Shown here piece by piece: positions 17,957 through 26,794 of a stretch of 64,000 bases of DNA (the first letter of the stretch is position 1; each line of letters starts with the position of its first letter). The notes beneath the pieces are model-generated. The model made no database searches, had not been told where the DNA came from, and saw only the letters and a list, made by a program, of their open reading frames with translations. The position numbers and the translations under genes were made by a program. Source of the stretch: Kaistella montana (lineage in GTDB: Bacteria > Bacteroidota > Bacteroidia > Flavobacteriales > Weeksellaceae); contig NZ_JANFQP010000001.1 in the NCBI RefSeq assembly GCF_024436175.1, positions 62,001-126,000 on the forward strand. Direction: 5' to 3'.

Positions 17957-18631
17957 TTATTGTTGTTGCTCATCAATTCTCTGGAGCTCCTCGAGGTTTT
18001 TGCCTAAACGTTTCAGAATGATGCCATAAACCAAGCGATAATATACCCAAATGAGTACAACGCTGATTCCCATCATCACAATAGTTCCTACCAAAAACCC
18101 AATTAATGTCGGATTGTTGAGGTGAATATTTTGCTGCGACAATATCATGAAAGTGAAAGCGGTAAGTATCACGGTAAATAAAATGATGAGAAAAATATTA
18201 GCTAGAATGAAAAGATTTACTGTTTTTTTGAAATTAATAATCTGTAGAATTAATTTTTTAAGATTCGATTCAACATTGATTTTTCGGTAATTCTGAAAAA
18301 ATTTAACAACAAAAAAAGCAGTAAGTACAAGACTTATGGTTTTCATACCCAAATAAAGATTTGAAAAACCATTTTCGAGACCGGTAGTACTTTTTACCCC
18401 AAGTTTCCCCAAAATACTGATAAAGCTATTGGTGTCATCCCCAATAAATGCATAATAAAGATTCATACAGAAAATCACTAGAAACTCAGCAATACTAATC
18501 CAAAGGATATATTTCACATAATTCCTGGATGATTTGTTCAGCATAGCTTCGATTTCTGTGCTGTTATATTTTGGCTGAACCATCTGCTCCTGCCAAGTTT
18601 TTTTGAAATTATCTAAATCAAATTCAGGCAT
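17957..18631 (-). CDS. Four-helix membrane protein co-transcribed with an ECF sigma factor (possible anti-sigma partner)
   Basis: 224 residues. The N-terminal ~38 residues are soluble (FDLDNFKKTWQEQ). Four hydrophobic segments follow, at about 40-62, 95-112, 135-160 and 172-198, and then a charged cytoplasmic tail (LGKNLEELQRIDEQQQ). The start codon overlaps the end of the upstream sigma gene by eight bases, so production of the two is coupled. A soluble N-terminus plus membrane helices right after a sigma gene is the layout expected of an anti-sigma factor, but I see no zinc-binding or FecR-type motif. The function is inferred from position only. Confidence 0.75.
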   Translation of the reverse strand: MPEFDLDNFKKTWQEQMVQPKYNSTEIEAMLNKSSRNYVKYILWISIAEFLVIFCMNLYYAFIGDDTNSFISILGKLGVKSTTGLENGFSNLYLGMKTISLVLTAFFVVKFFQNYRKINVESNLKKLILQIINFKKTVNLFILANIFLIILFTVILTAFTFMILSQQNIHLNNPTLIGFLVGTIVMMGISVVLIWVYYRLVYGIILKRLGKNLEELQRIDEQQQ

Positions 18632-19121
18632 GTTTTTCCATTAAGTGTTTTAAAGTCTTTTTCAATCTGTTCATTTTTACCCGTGCATTGACCTCGGTAA
18701 TCCCCAAGTTTTCTGCGATATCACGATAGGGCAAATCGTCCAGATACATCATCACAATCGCTCTTTCCACGTTGGGCAGCATTTTCACAACTTTATAGAG
18801 CAATGAAACCTGCGCCTGTTTTTCGTCATCATCATCCATGAAATTACTATGATGGAAATCCATCAATTCATCAGTTTGTGGCGATTTTGTTTTTTTTCTG
18901 AAAAGCGTAATAGCCGTATTCAAAGCAACCCGATACATCCACGTTGAGATTTTCGATTGTCCTTTGAATGAGTCGTACGAACGCCAAAGTTGTAACACGA
19001 TTTCCTGAAAGAGATCCTGCTCATCTTCTAGAGAATTGGTATAAAGCCGCGAAACCTTAATAATCAGACCTTGATTATCTTTGACTAATTTCGAAAATTC
19101 TTGCTCTTTGCTCAAGGCCAA
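18624..19121 (-). CDS. ECF-type RNA polymerase sigma factor
   Basis: 165 residues with regions 2 and 4 only. Region 2 (about 10-80) has DEQDLFQEIVLQLWRSYDSFKGQSKISTWMYRVALNTA; region 4 (about 105-160) has a helix-turn-helix with LPYRDIAENLGITEVNARVKMNRLKKTL. There is no N- or C-terminal extension. The 3' end overlaps the membrane protein gene by eight bases. The signal it responds to is unknown. Confidence 0.92.
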   Translation of the reverse strand: MALSKEQEFSKLVKDNQGLIIKVSRLYTNSLEDEQDLFQEIVLQLWRSYDSFKGQSKISTWMYRVALNTAITLFRKKTKSPQTDELMDFHHSNFMDDDDEKQAQVSLLYKVVKMLPNVERAIVMMYLDDLPYRDIAENLGITEVNARVKMNRLKKTLKHLMEKHA

Positions 19122-19266
19122 TACGGATTTAAGTAGCGAATATATGATTTTTTTTGCCTGAAATGATTAATAATAGTGCGCAAAACCAATCTTTTTTCAT
19201 AAAAATAAAACCCTCATTTTTTGTGCAGACTTTCAATATACAATCTTTCGCTTCCCGCATTTTTGT

Positions 19267-19274
19267 TATATTTG
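19267..19274 (+). promoter_or_regulatory. -7 promoter element directly before the lptB-like gene
   Basis: TATATTTG, ending four bases before the ATG at 19279, again suggesting a leaderless transcript. Confidence 0.55.
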
Positions 19275-19278
19275 CTTT

Positions 19279-20340
19279 ATGATTCTACGCGGAGAAAATT
19301 TAATTAAAGAATACGGCCCGAAAAAAGTTGTAAAAGGCGTTTCAGTGGAAGTTTCACAAGGTGAAATCGTTGGGCTTCTTGGCCCAAATGGAGCCGGAAA
19401 AACAACTTCTTTTTACATGATTGTAGGTTTGGTAAAGCCTACTTCCGGGAAAATATTCCTTGATAATCAGGAGATTACCAATGATGCTATGTATCGCCGT
19501 GCGCAGAAAGGAATCGGTTATTTGGCACAGGAAGCATCGGTTTTTCGCAAACTTTCCGTAGAGGATAATATTCTTGGAGTTTTGCAATTGACTAAACTTT
19601 CAAAACGCGAACAGCAAATGAAATGCGATGAATTGATTGAAGAATTTTCTTTGCAGCATGTTCGAAAAAATCGTGGAGATCTTCTTTCCGGTGGTGAGAG
19701 ACGGCGTACGGAAATTGCGCGCTGCCTCGCTACAAGTCCTAATTTTATTCTTCTGGATGAGCCTTTTGCGGGTGTAGATCCAATTGCGGTTGAAGATATT
19801 CAGAAAATTGTGAGAAGTTTGGTCGATAAAAATATCGGAATTCTTATTACCGATCACAATGTTCAACAAACCCTCGCAATTACTCATAAAACTTACATTA
19901 TGTTCGAAGGAAGAATCCTGAAAGAAGGTCTTCCGCATGATTTAGCGAATGATCCGATGGTTCGGGAAGCATATTTGGGGGAAAATTTCGTTTATCAGGA
20001 TATTCTCAACAAACCAAAGAAAAAATCGTTTGTTTACAACATTTGGGCAGGTAATTTCGATTCGAAACAGCAACTTCAAGATTTTGTAAACGAAAACTTC
20101 GACGGAGCAGAAAATCTTCGGGTAATGTATGGTTTCGAAGACATCAGTTTTGCGTCGCTTTCCAATTCGGAAATTGAATATATTTTCAATGAAATCGTAG
20201 ATAAAAACGCCAATAATTCTTTTTTGTTTCAGAAGAAAGAAATCTCTGAAAACTATAAAAAAGATGAAGCTGAAGCCGTTGCAAAAGCGCTCAGCAAACC
20301 TGAACTTCATTATCTAACAACATTTTCTTACGAAGGGTAG
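19279..20340 (+). CDS. lptB: LptB-like lipopolysaccharide-export ABC ATPase with a 116-residue C-terminal extension
   Basis: Residues 1-237 match the LptB ATPase that powers LPS extraction with LptFG: Walker A GPNGAGKTT (35-43), the RRAQKGIGYLAQEASVFRKL Q-loop region, signature LLSGGERRRTEIARCL, Walker B with LLDEPFAGVDP, the switch histidine in ITDHN, and the family end REAYLGENF. LptB normally stops here. This one continues for 116 residues (19990-20340) with no transmembrane segment and a pattern WAGNFDSKQQLQDFVNENFD, then charged helices. No frameshift is visible, and composition matches the rest of the gene. No other lpt genes are nearby. The ATPase call is firm; the tail's role is unknown. 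Confidence 0.85.
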   Translation: MILRGENLIKEYGPKKVVKGVSVEVSQGEIVGLLGPNGAGKTTSFYMIVGLVKPTSGKIFLDNQEITNDAMYRRAQKGIGYLAQEASVFRKLSVEDNILGVLQLTKLSKREQQMKCDELIEEFSLQHVRKNRGDLLSGGERRRTEIARCLATSPNFILLDEPFAGVDPIAVEDIQKIVRSLVDKNIGILITDHNVQQTLAITHKTYIMFEGRILKEGLPHDLANDPMVREAYLGENFVYQDILNKPKKKSFVYNIWAGNFDSKQQLQDFVNENFDGAENLRVMYGFEDISFASLSNSEIEYIFNEIVDKNANNSFLFQKKEISENYKKDEAEAVAKALSKPELHYLTTFSYEG

Positions 20341-20390
20341 CATAAAAAAGCATACTTTTTGTAAATGAAATATTTACAGATATTGACATT

Positions 20391-22196
20391 ATGGCCAAAC
20401 CTTTCAACCGAACTATTACCCTTTACAACATTTATCAGCAACTGATTCCTTTCATTAAACCTTATCGTTTGATGATTTACGGAACGCTTTTCCTCACATT
20501 TTTAGGAGCTTTGATGGCTCAGGTGAATCCGTTGGTTCTAAAATATACCGTGGATGAGGTCACTGAGCTTACTAAACAATCCGATCCGATGCAGGAGGGA
20601 GTCCACGTGCTGGTGGTGATTTCGGCAATTTTATTGGGAAAGGAATTGTTGAATATTTTCATTCAGTTTGGACAGAAATTTTATGGCGAAAAAATAAGAA
20701 TCAACACCAGCAGCGTTTTGGCGCAATCGGTAATCGACAAAATTTTGTTGTATCGAGTTGCTTATTTTAATGATGAAAACCACGAATCCGGGAAATTGCA
20801 AATTCGTATTGATCGGGGAATTGAAAGTCTTACGAAATTAGTTCAGAATTTTTTCATTGATATTTTGCCGTTGTTTTCAAATGCAATTATTGCGCTGATT
20901 ATCATGTATATGCAGAATATTTATGTGGGAATTGTTTCGACCATTGTGGTTCCAATTTATTTTTATGTAAGTGCTTTGCAAGCAAAAAAACTCACCGGAG
21001 TTCGGCGGACACTCAGAAATCAGCGAGAACAGAAAACTTCTGGACTTTTAAACCTGATCAACTCAATTATGGTGATTAAAAGTTTCGTTCGTGAAAAATT
21101 CGAAGGAGAAAAACAATTTGACCTCCAAATGCAATTGATGGAAAGTCAGTTGTTTACGCGCAGAACCAATTTTATTTATGATGGTTTAAAAACTTTTATC
21201 GAACAATTTGGGGTGGTTTTGATCATTTTGCTAACCGTTTATTTGGTGCTCGATCAGCAAATGACCATCGGTGCAATTATGCTTCATATTCTTTTGTTTA
21301 ATAATGTTTCTGCGCCCATTCGGCAATTGCACAGGATTTATGATGACATGAATGATGCGATGATTTATGCAGAAGGCTATTTTGATATTCTCAATGCTGA
21401 TGCGGAAAACGAACCGAACGGAAGTTTTGTAAAAGAAAAAATCAAAGGAAGATTTGAACTGAAAAACGTTGATTTTTCTTATCCAAACGGAACGAAAGCA
21501 CTAAATAATGTTTCGATGTTGATCGAAGAAGGAAAAACCACTGCTTTGGTGGGATTGAGTGGCGCCGGAAAATCTACTGTAATCAATTTACTTTGCAAAT
21601 TTTATCTTCCGAATTCTGGCGAAATCACGCTAGATGACGTGAATTTGAACGAATACAACAACACTTTTCTCCGAGATGATATTGGATTGGTTTTACAAAA
21701 AAATCACATTTTCCAAGGAAGTATCGAAGACAATATCCGCTACGGAGACATGAACGCGACGTTCGAAGAAATCGAAATTGCAGCTAAAAAAGCTTATCTT
21801 CATGATCAAATTCTCGACCTTCCGGAAAAATATCAGCATGATGCGACACAGCTTTCCGGTGGACAACAACAGAGAATTGCCATCGCCAGATTATTCTTGA
21901 AAAATCCGCCCATTATTTTCCTTGATGAGCCTACAGCAAGTCTCGACGCAATTGCGACCGAACAAATAAAGAATTCTCTCGATGCTATCAAAGAAGGCAG
22001 AACGGTGGTGATTATTTCGCACTCGCTTTCTCAGATTTTAGATTCGGATCGAATTTATGTGATGAGAAAAGGGGAAGTCGTAGAAAGCGGAACCCATGAT
22101 GAATTAATCAGTTTCAATGGGACTTACCGCGAAATTTTCGATGCTTCCGCAAGAAGTTTAAATCTTGATAAATTGGTGAGTTCTTACCGAAGTTAG
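20391..22196 (+). CDS. ABC exporter (fused permease and ATPase, MsbA/lipid-exporter type)
   Basis: 601 residues in the half-transporter layout. Six membrane helices (about 20-320) form an ABC transmembrane domain. The ATPase domain (about 345-590) has Walker A GLSGAGKST, Q-loop LVLQKNHIFQGSIEDNIRYGD, signature QLSGGQQQRIAIARL, Walker B IIFLDEPTASLD and the H-loop histidine in ISHSLS. It should work as a homodimer exporting lipids, peptides or drugs. It lies 50 bases after the LptB-like gene, so the two may be co-expressed, which would fit an MsbA-like role in lipid A transport. That is inference only. Confidence 0.9.
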   Translation: MAKPFNRTITLYNIYQQLIPFIKPYRLMIYGTLFLTFLGALMAQVNPLVLKYTVDEVTELTKQSDPMQEGVHVLVVISAILLGKELLNIFIQFGQKFYGEKIRINTSSVLAQSVIDKILLYRVAYFNDENHESGKLQIRIDRGIESLTKLVQNFFIDILPLFSNAIIALIIMYMQNIYVGIVSTIVVPIYFYVSALQAKKLTGVRRTLRNQREQKTSGLLNLINSIMVIKSFVREKFEGEKQFDLQMQLMESQLFTRRTNFIYDGLKTFIEQFGVVLIILLTVYLVLDQQMTIGAIMLHILLFNNVSAPIRQLHRIYDDMNDAMIYAEGYFDILNADAENEPNGSFVKEKIKGRFELKNVDFSYPNGTKALNNVSMLIEEGKTTALVGLSGAGKSTVINLLCKFYLPNSGEITLDDVNLNEYNNTFLRDDIGLVLQKNHIFQGSIEDNIRYGDMNATFEEIEIAAKKAYLHDQILDLPEKYQHDATQLSGGQQQRIAIARLFLKNPPIIFLDEPTASLDAIATEQIKNSLDAIKEGRTVVIISHSLSQILDSDRIYVMRKGEVVESGTHDELISFNGTYREIFDASARSLNLDKLVSSYRS

Positions 22197-22229
22197 GTTG
22201 AATTTTGTAATCTTCAAATAAAATTTAAA

Positions 22230-22805
22230 ATGAAAAAAATATTTCTCGTTGCTGTTTCAACTTTCGCGCTCGTTTCTTGTAATAAAATCGAAGAAACCGT
22301 GAACGAAACTGTGACCATTGCTAAAGAAAAAGCACAACAGAAAGCCCAGGAAACTATTCAGGAAACGGTAAACACGCAACTGAGCAAGTTGGTGAATGCA
22401 CAAACGGTTGAGTTTGATAGCGTATTTCCGAATCAACAAAACTTGGCTTTGGAACAGTTTAATGGAAAAAAATTAGCATTCCCAAATGGTTCGCCTTTTT
22501 ATGTTTTTAAATTTAAAACTAGCGAAAAAGATTTGCTGTTAAAAACTTTGGTTGAACAAACGACAACCGATGAATCGAAGTCGGAAAAGCAATTTCAAAA
22601 AGTAGATGGTTCTTCTATTATTGAAAAAATTGGTTATTTAGAGAAATTTATTCCGGCGAGTACGATAGATACTAGTTTCCTTGAGGATATAAAAAACGAC
22701 AAAAACATCGAATTTTATAAAATAAAACGTTTCCCAAACGTGAGTACGGTGATTTATAACCCGAAAACGCAAATGGTTTATCAGTTTGTAGAAGTGAAAA
22801 AATAA
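22230..22805 (+). CDS. Hypothetical lipoprotein with N-terminal amphipathic repeat
   Basis: 191 residues. The lipobox LVSC places the acylated cysteine at residue 17. Directly after it is a helical, charged stretch with repeated TV/ET/QE units (about 20-55), likely a coiled coil. The rest is a mixed soluble domain with no motif I recognise. It lies 34 bases after the ABC exporter and eight bases before the HD-domain gene, so probably in one transcription unit. Function unknown. Confidence 0.75.
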   Translation: MKKIFLVAVSTFALVSCNKIEETVNETVTIAKEKAQQKAQETIQETVNTQLSKLVNAQTVEFDSVFPNQQNLALEQFNGKKLAFPNGSPFYVFKFKTSEKDLLLKTLVEQTTTDESKSEKQFQKVDGSSIIEKIGYLEKFIPASTIDTSFLEDIKNDKNIEFYKIKRFPNVSTVIYNPKTQMVYQFVEVKK

Positions 22806-22812
22806 TAGGAAA

Positions 22813-23457
22813 ATGACGGAAACAATTCAAAAAACGATCGTATTTGTAAAACAAAAATTGGAAGGCGCGGAAGCCGGACACGATTGGTTTCATATCGAAA
22901 GAGTGTGGAAACTTTCCCAAAAAATTGCTGCTGAGGAAGGCGGAAATAGGGAAGTGGTGGAACTTGCGGCGTTGTTGCACGATATTGCTGATCCAAAATT
23001 TCATGATGGTGATGAAACTTTGGCATTGAAAATTTCTGAAGAATTGATGAATTCGCTGAATGTTTCGGAAGAAGTGATAGCTCAGGTTTTGTTTATCATT
23101 AAAAATATTTCTTTCAAAAACCGAGGGGAAAGCCCTGAAAATCCGCCGATTGAATTGAAGATTGTACAAGATGCGGATCGACTCGACGCAATTGGAGCGA
23201 TTGGAATTGCGAGAACTTTCAATTTCGGAGGATTTAAAAATAATTTGATGTATCATCCGGAAATTTCTCCAAAACTGAACATGTCGAAAGAAGAATACAA
23301 GAAAAATGAAGGAACAACCATCAATCATTTTTATGAAAAATTGCTGCTTTTGAAAGATTTAATGAATACCGATTCTGCAAAAAAAATTGCTGCCGAAAGA
23401 CACGATTTCATGCTGAAATTCCTTGACGAATTCTACAAAGAATGGAACGTTAATTAA
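22813..23457 (+). CDS. HD-domain phosphohydrolase (YpgQ/YedJ-like)
   Basis: 214 residues, cytosolic. The metal-binding HD signature is complete: a histidine in AGHDWFHIERVW (about 20-28), the HD pair in LLHDIADP (about 56-63), and a distal aspartate in VQDADRLDAIGAIGIARTF (about 118-136). That arrangement and the INHFYEKLLLLKDLMNT C-terminal part resemble the YpgQ/YedJ subgroup, which hydrolyses nucleotides. The substrate is unproven. The gene follows the lipoprotein gene by eight bases. Confidence 0.85.
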   Translation: MTETIQKTIVFVKQKLEGAEAGHDWFHIERVWKLSQKIAAEEGGNREVVELAALLHDIADPKFHDGDETLALKISEELMNSLNVSEEVIAQVLFIIKNISFKNRGESPENPPIELKIVQDADRLDAIGAIGIARTFNFGGFKNNLMYHPEISPKLNMSKEEYKKNEGTTINHFYEKLLLLKDLMNTDSAKKIAAERHDFMLKFLDEFYKEWNVN

Positions 23458-23543
23458 AAAAATAAAAGTCCCTAAAATAAGTTTCTGTAGGAAAATCCAT
23501 TTTATCCAGAATCAACACTTCCTAAATTTCTTTATCTTTACGC

Positions 23544-24137
23544 ATGTTTTATTTGTTTTTCTTACTGTTTATAGCGCTTTGTCTGGCTTTGATCTTCCCT
23601 TTTTTTGTGAGTGAAAGGTTTCGCGTTGCTGCAAAATTGTTCAGGATTTTAGTAGTTGCGGTGGTGATAGGTGTTTTCACGTACTTTTTTGTAAACAAAA
23701 GTTTAAACCATTTCCGCAAAGATTCGCTCACTGTACAGTTGATTAATACTCTGCCTTTTCCGTTAGATTTTTATATTGTTCAGGTTAATAATTCTAATGC
23801 GAGCGAAAGATTCGAAACGCTGCATCTGGGAAATATCCGCAACAATTATTACCGAATCGAATATTTGGACATGAAAAACTCGGATGAATTTTGGGTGGTA
23901 GGTTACATGGGAAAGAAAAATTTAGTGTATTTCTCGCAGCATGCTGTTCCTAATAAAAACGAAGATCAAATTTTAGAAATAAGAAATTACATCATTCAAA
24001 GTCAAAAACTCTCAGAAAGGGCGCAATCTATGGTGGAAGATTTGAAATTAGAGAATGTAAAAGCTGCAATTTGGTTCACGTTGGATCTGTTGCTGCTTTT
24101 TCTGAATATCGCACTTTTACTAAAGAAACCAAAATAA
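23544..24137 (+). CDS. Hypothetical inner-membrane protein
   Basis: 197 residues with two hydrophobic helices at the N-terminus (about 1-21 and 27-46), a ~120-residue soluble middle, and one hydrophobic helix near the C-terminus (about 172-191). The soluble part is probably periplasmic. No motif is recognised. A TATCTTTA sequence immediately before the ATG may be a weak -7 box. A strong terminator follows at once, so it is probably the last gene of this plus-strand run. Confidence 0.7.
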   Translation: MFYLFFLLFIALCLALIFPFFVSERFRVAAKLFRILVVAVVIGVFTYFFVNKSLNHFRKDSLTVQLINTLPFPLDFYIVQVNNSNASERFETLHLGNIRNNYYRIEYLDMKNSDEFWVVGYMGKKNLVYFSQHAVPNKNEDQILEIRNYIIQSQKLSERAQSMVEDLKLENVKAAIWFTLDLLLLFLNIALLLKKPK

Positions 24138-24162
24138 AAAAGCCCGGAAATACCGGGCTTTT
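24136..24162. terminator. Bidirectional terminator between convergent genes
   Basis: AAAAGCCCGG pairs with CCGGGCTTTT (10 bp, AAATA loop), flanked by A- and T-rich tracts. Confidence 0.88.
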
Positions 24163-24182
24163 GTTATGTTTCGCTGTGTAAG

Positions 24183-25376
24183 TTAGTTTTTCTTTTCTTT
24201 AAGAGCTTCTTTGTCTTTATCGGAAGGGTTCCAAACTTTCACTTCAGCATCTTTGTTGATTCCGGAGAGGATTTGAACATTAATTCCATCGCTTGCACCT
24301 AATTTCACTTTTACTTTTTTGAATTTTCCGTCGGGTTGTTTCACTTCTACAAACGGACTGTCTTTGCCATTCACCTTTTCGTATTGAATTAAAGATTCAT
24401 CCAAAAGCAAAGCATTTTTCTGAGAACTGAGGATGATTTCGCCATTGGCAGAAAATCCGGCTCTGATGTATTCATTCGTTTTATTGAACACATCGCCTTC
24501 AATTGGGAATTTTATAGTTCCGTTTTCATCTTTTCCTTTAGGTGCGATCATCGTCACTCTTCCGGGGAAGGTTTTGTTTTGTAGGGCACCAATTACCACA
24601 TTCATTTCCATACCTTCTTTCAGTTTTCCAGCTTGTGCTTCATCGATGGTTCCTTGGAAAATCAGGGAATTTAAGTCAGCGATGGAACAAATCGTAGTTC
24701 CTGCGTTAAATGAGTTGGCTTCAATCACTTGGCTACCTACCTTTACGGGAACTTCCAAAACGGTTCCTGTGGCTTTCGAACGGATTTGTGTAGTCGCTAA
24801 ACTAGCAAGTTCAGGAGTAGCACCAGTTCTGGCGATTTGCAGGTTTTTCTGCGCGGTTTGCAGTTGTTGCACAGCGTTTTTTAATGTCTGTTGGGTTGAT
24901 TGCAATTGTTGTTGCGCGGTGATGAATTCTTGTTTAGAAATCACGCCTTGATTATACAAACTTTGTTGCATAGCAAATTGTTTTTGCTGATTTTGGACAT
25001 TCATTCTCGCGTTGCTAATCTGTAAATTTGCATTGTTGATTTCTTGCTGAGCCGCATTTACATTCTGTACACTTGGAACAATTCTAATCGTTGCAACCAA
25101 TTGTCCAGCGGTAACGTGATCGCCTTCATCAACCAATATTTTATCGATAATTCCAGACATATTTGGTTTAATTTCGATTTCCTCGCGAGGTACGATATCT
25201 CCTGTAGCCATCACTTTGTCATCCATATTTTGAACTACCGGTTTTTTGGTGAGGAAGGTTTCGCTTTCCTTGCTGTTGGAGGAAATTAAATAGCTAATAC
25301 CCGAAATTAGGGCGACTGCAAGAATCAATCCCAGAAAGATATAAATTGCTTTTTTTAAAGTGAATTTCTTTTTCAT
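24183..25376 (-). CDS. Efflux periplasmic adaptor subunit (MacA/HlyD family)
   Basis: 397 residues. One N-terminal membrane helix (about 8-28) anchors it in the inner membrane. The lipoyl-like halves (DIVPREEIEIKPNMSGIID, and later RSKATGTVLEVPVKVGSQV) flank a long Gln/Ala-rich coiled-coil hairpin (about 105-200). Beta-barrel and membrane-proximal domains follow, ending with a lysine-rich tail. It is last in a minus-strand operon with two FtsX-type permeases and an ATPase, so it should bridge them to an outer-membrane TolC-like channel. That channel is not encoded here. Confidence 0.92.
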   Translation of the reverse strand: MKKKFTLKKAIYIFLGLILAVALISGISYLISSNSKESETFLTKKPVVQNMDDKVMATGDIVPREEIEIKPNMSGIIDKILVDEGDHVTAGQLVATIRIVPSVQNVNAAQQEINNANLQISNARMNVQNQQKQFAMQQSLYNQGVISKQEFITAQQQLQSTQQTLKNAVQQLQTAQKNLQIARTGATPELASLATTQIRSKATGTVLEVPVKVGSQVIEANSFNAGTTICSIADLNSLIFQGTIDEAQAGKLKEGMEMNVVIGALQNKTFPGRVTMIAPKGKDENGTIKFPIEGDVFNKTNEYIRAGFSANGEIILSSQKNALLLDESLIQYEKVNGKDSPFVEVKQPDGKFKKVKVKLGASDGINVQILSGINKDAEVKVWNPSDKDKEALKEKKN

Positions 25377-25461
25377 GTGAATAGTTTATTTCTTTTTTAA
25401 TATTTTTTAATGGCAAATGACTCAAATAAGATTACTCGCCGTTTTTTGATTTTTTTCAAAA

Positions 25462-26730
25462 TTATTCGCTTCGCAAAGCTTCAATTGGGCGAATTCTCAC
25501 AGCCCTTTGTGCGGGAATCATCCCAATGATTAATCCCAAAATTACCATCACGGCCATCGCTCCGAATACTTCACCATAATTCACCGTGGGATTATAGAAA
25601 GGAAATTCGTCTTGATTCTTGGTTAAAATATTCAGGATCATGAGCAAGAAAATCCCGAAAATAAATCCTAACAAACCTGAAGAAAGTGTTATCACCACGC
25701 TTTCTAGCAAAATTTGGTTTCTTACTTCAGCGGGTTTCGCGCCCAAAGCTCGTCGGATCCCGATTTCCTTAGTTCTTTCTTTTACGGTGATTAATAAAAT
25801 GTTTGAAATCGCGATTACACCGGCTAAAATCGTTAAAGTTCCCACAACGATGGTCAAAAGCTGCATTCCGGTTAGGAATCCTGTGAGCTTTCCGAATTCT
25901 TTCCCCAGGTTGAAACTTCCGAAAGCATTTGTATCGTCTGGGGAAACATTATATTTTTTTTTCAGCTCAGTTTTTACGCTTTCTTCTACGGTGTTCAGGT
26001 CGGCTTCGGGTTTACTTACGATTGCGAAAAATCCTACTTTGTCTCCATCATTATACATTTTGGTAAAAGTTGAAAGGGGAATAAATGCAGATTGATCGTT
26101 CTCCATTCCACCGCCTTTTTTTACTCGGAAAACACCGATGACATTGAAGAAAATTCCTTTTACGTTTACTGATTTTCCTATTGGATTTTCGTTCTTTTTG
26201 GCATCGAAAAAGTTTTTGTAAATCTCTTCACCAATAACGATGACGTTTTTATTTGCGGAAATATCGGCATCGTTGAGATATCTTCCGTAGATTAATTTTT
26301 TCTGAGAAATTTTATTTCCGATTGGGTAATCACCGGTTAAAGTGTAGGTTGCTTTTTTTCCGTTTCTCGAAAAGCTTTCGCCGGGAGAACCGAAATTTCC
26401 TCTGGCGTTTTGAGGCGAAATATAGTCGATTTGTGGAATTTTCTTGGGAAGCATTTCCATATCGCTCAAGTGCAAATTCATTTTTCTTCCTTTTGGGAAA
26501 CCATCATAAGGAATGGTGGTATTTTGCGCCCAAAGAAAAATGGAATTGGTAGCAAACCCGGAAAAAATTTTGTCGAAACCATTTTCCATTCCTTTTGCAG
26601 CTCCCAAAAGCGCAACAAAGAGAAACATTCCCCAACCAACTCCAATCATGGTAAGGAAGGTACGCAGCTTATTATTCCGAAGAGAATGATAAATTTCTTG
26701 CCAAGTATCTATTTTGAAAATGATATTCAT
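25462..26730 (-). CDS. ABC transporter permease, MacB/FtsX type (second copy)
   Basis: 422 residues in MacB topology: helix 1 (about 20-45), a large periplasmic MacB-core domain (about 50-280), then three helices (about 285-410). The C-terminal FtsX domain shows ILLITVKERTKEIGIRRALGAKPAEV and ends with RIRPIEALRSE. It lacks the N-terminal ATPase found in MacB itself. The ATPase is the separate gene at 28052-28744. It is a diverged paralogue of the next permease in the same operon, suggesting a heterodimer. Confidence 0.9.
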   Translation of the reverse strand: MNIIFKIDTWQEIYHSLRNNKLRTFLTMIGVGWGMFLFVALLGAAKGMENGFDKIFSGFATNSIFLWAQNTTIPYDGFPKGRKMNLHLSDMEMLPKKIPQIDYISPQNARGNFGSPGESFSRNGKKATYTLTGDYPIGNKISQKKLIYGRYLNDADISANKNVIVIGEEIYKNFFDAKKNENPIGKSVNVKGIFFNVIGVFRVKKGGGMENDQSAFIPLSTFTKMYNDGDKVGFFAIVSKPEADLNTVEESVKTELKKKYNVSPDDTNAFGSFNLGKEFGKLTGFLTGMQLLTIVVGTLTILAGVIAISNILLITVKERTKEIGIRRALGAKPAEVRNQILLESVVITLSSGLLGFIFGIFLLMILNILTKNQDEFPFYNPTVNYGEVFGAMAVMVILGLIIGMIPAQRAVRIRPIEALRSE

Positions 26731-26794
26731 TATCGTTAGTTTTTATTTCACCGTCCAATTTATATTGCTAATAAATTTTTAAGGAAAGTTTTGT

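Noticed and set aside
22672-23328. 218-residue minus-strand open frame
   Set aside because: Antisense to the HD hydrolase, whose metal-binding motifs are complete.
23423-23614. 63-residue plus-strand open frame
   Set aside because: Overlaps the end of the HD gene and the start of the membrane protein gene in another frame, with no start or terminator support.
24433-24951. 172-residue plus-strand open frame
   Set aside because: Antisense to the efflux adaptor. It is Ser/Pro/Cys-rich with no motif.
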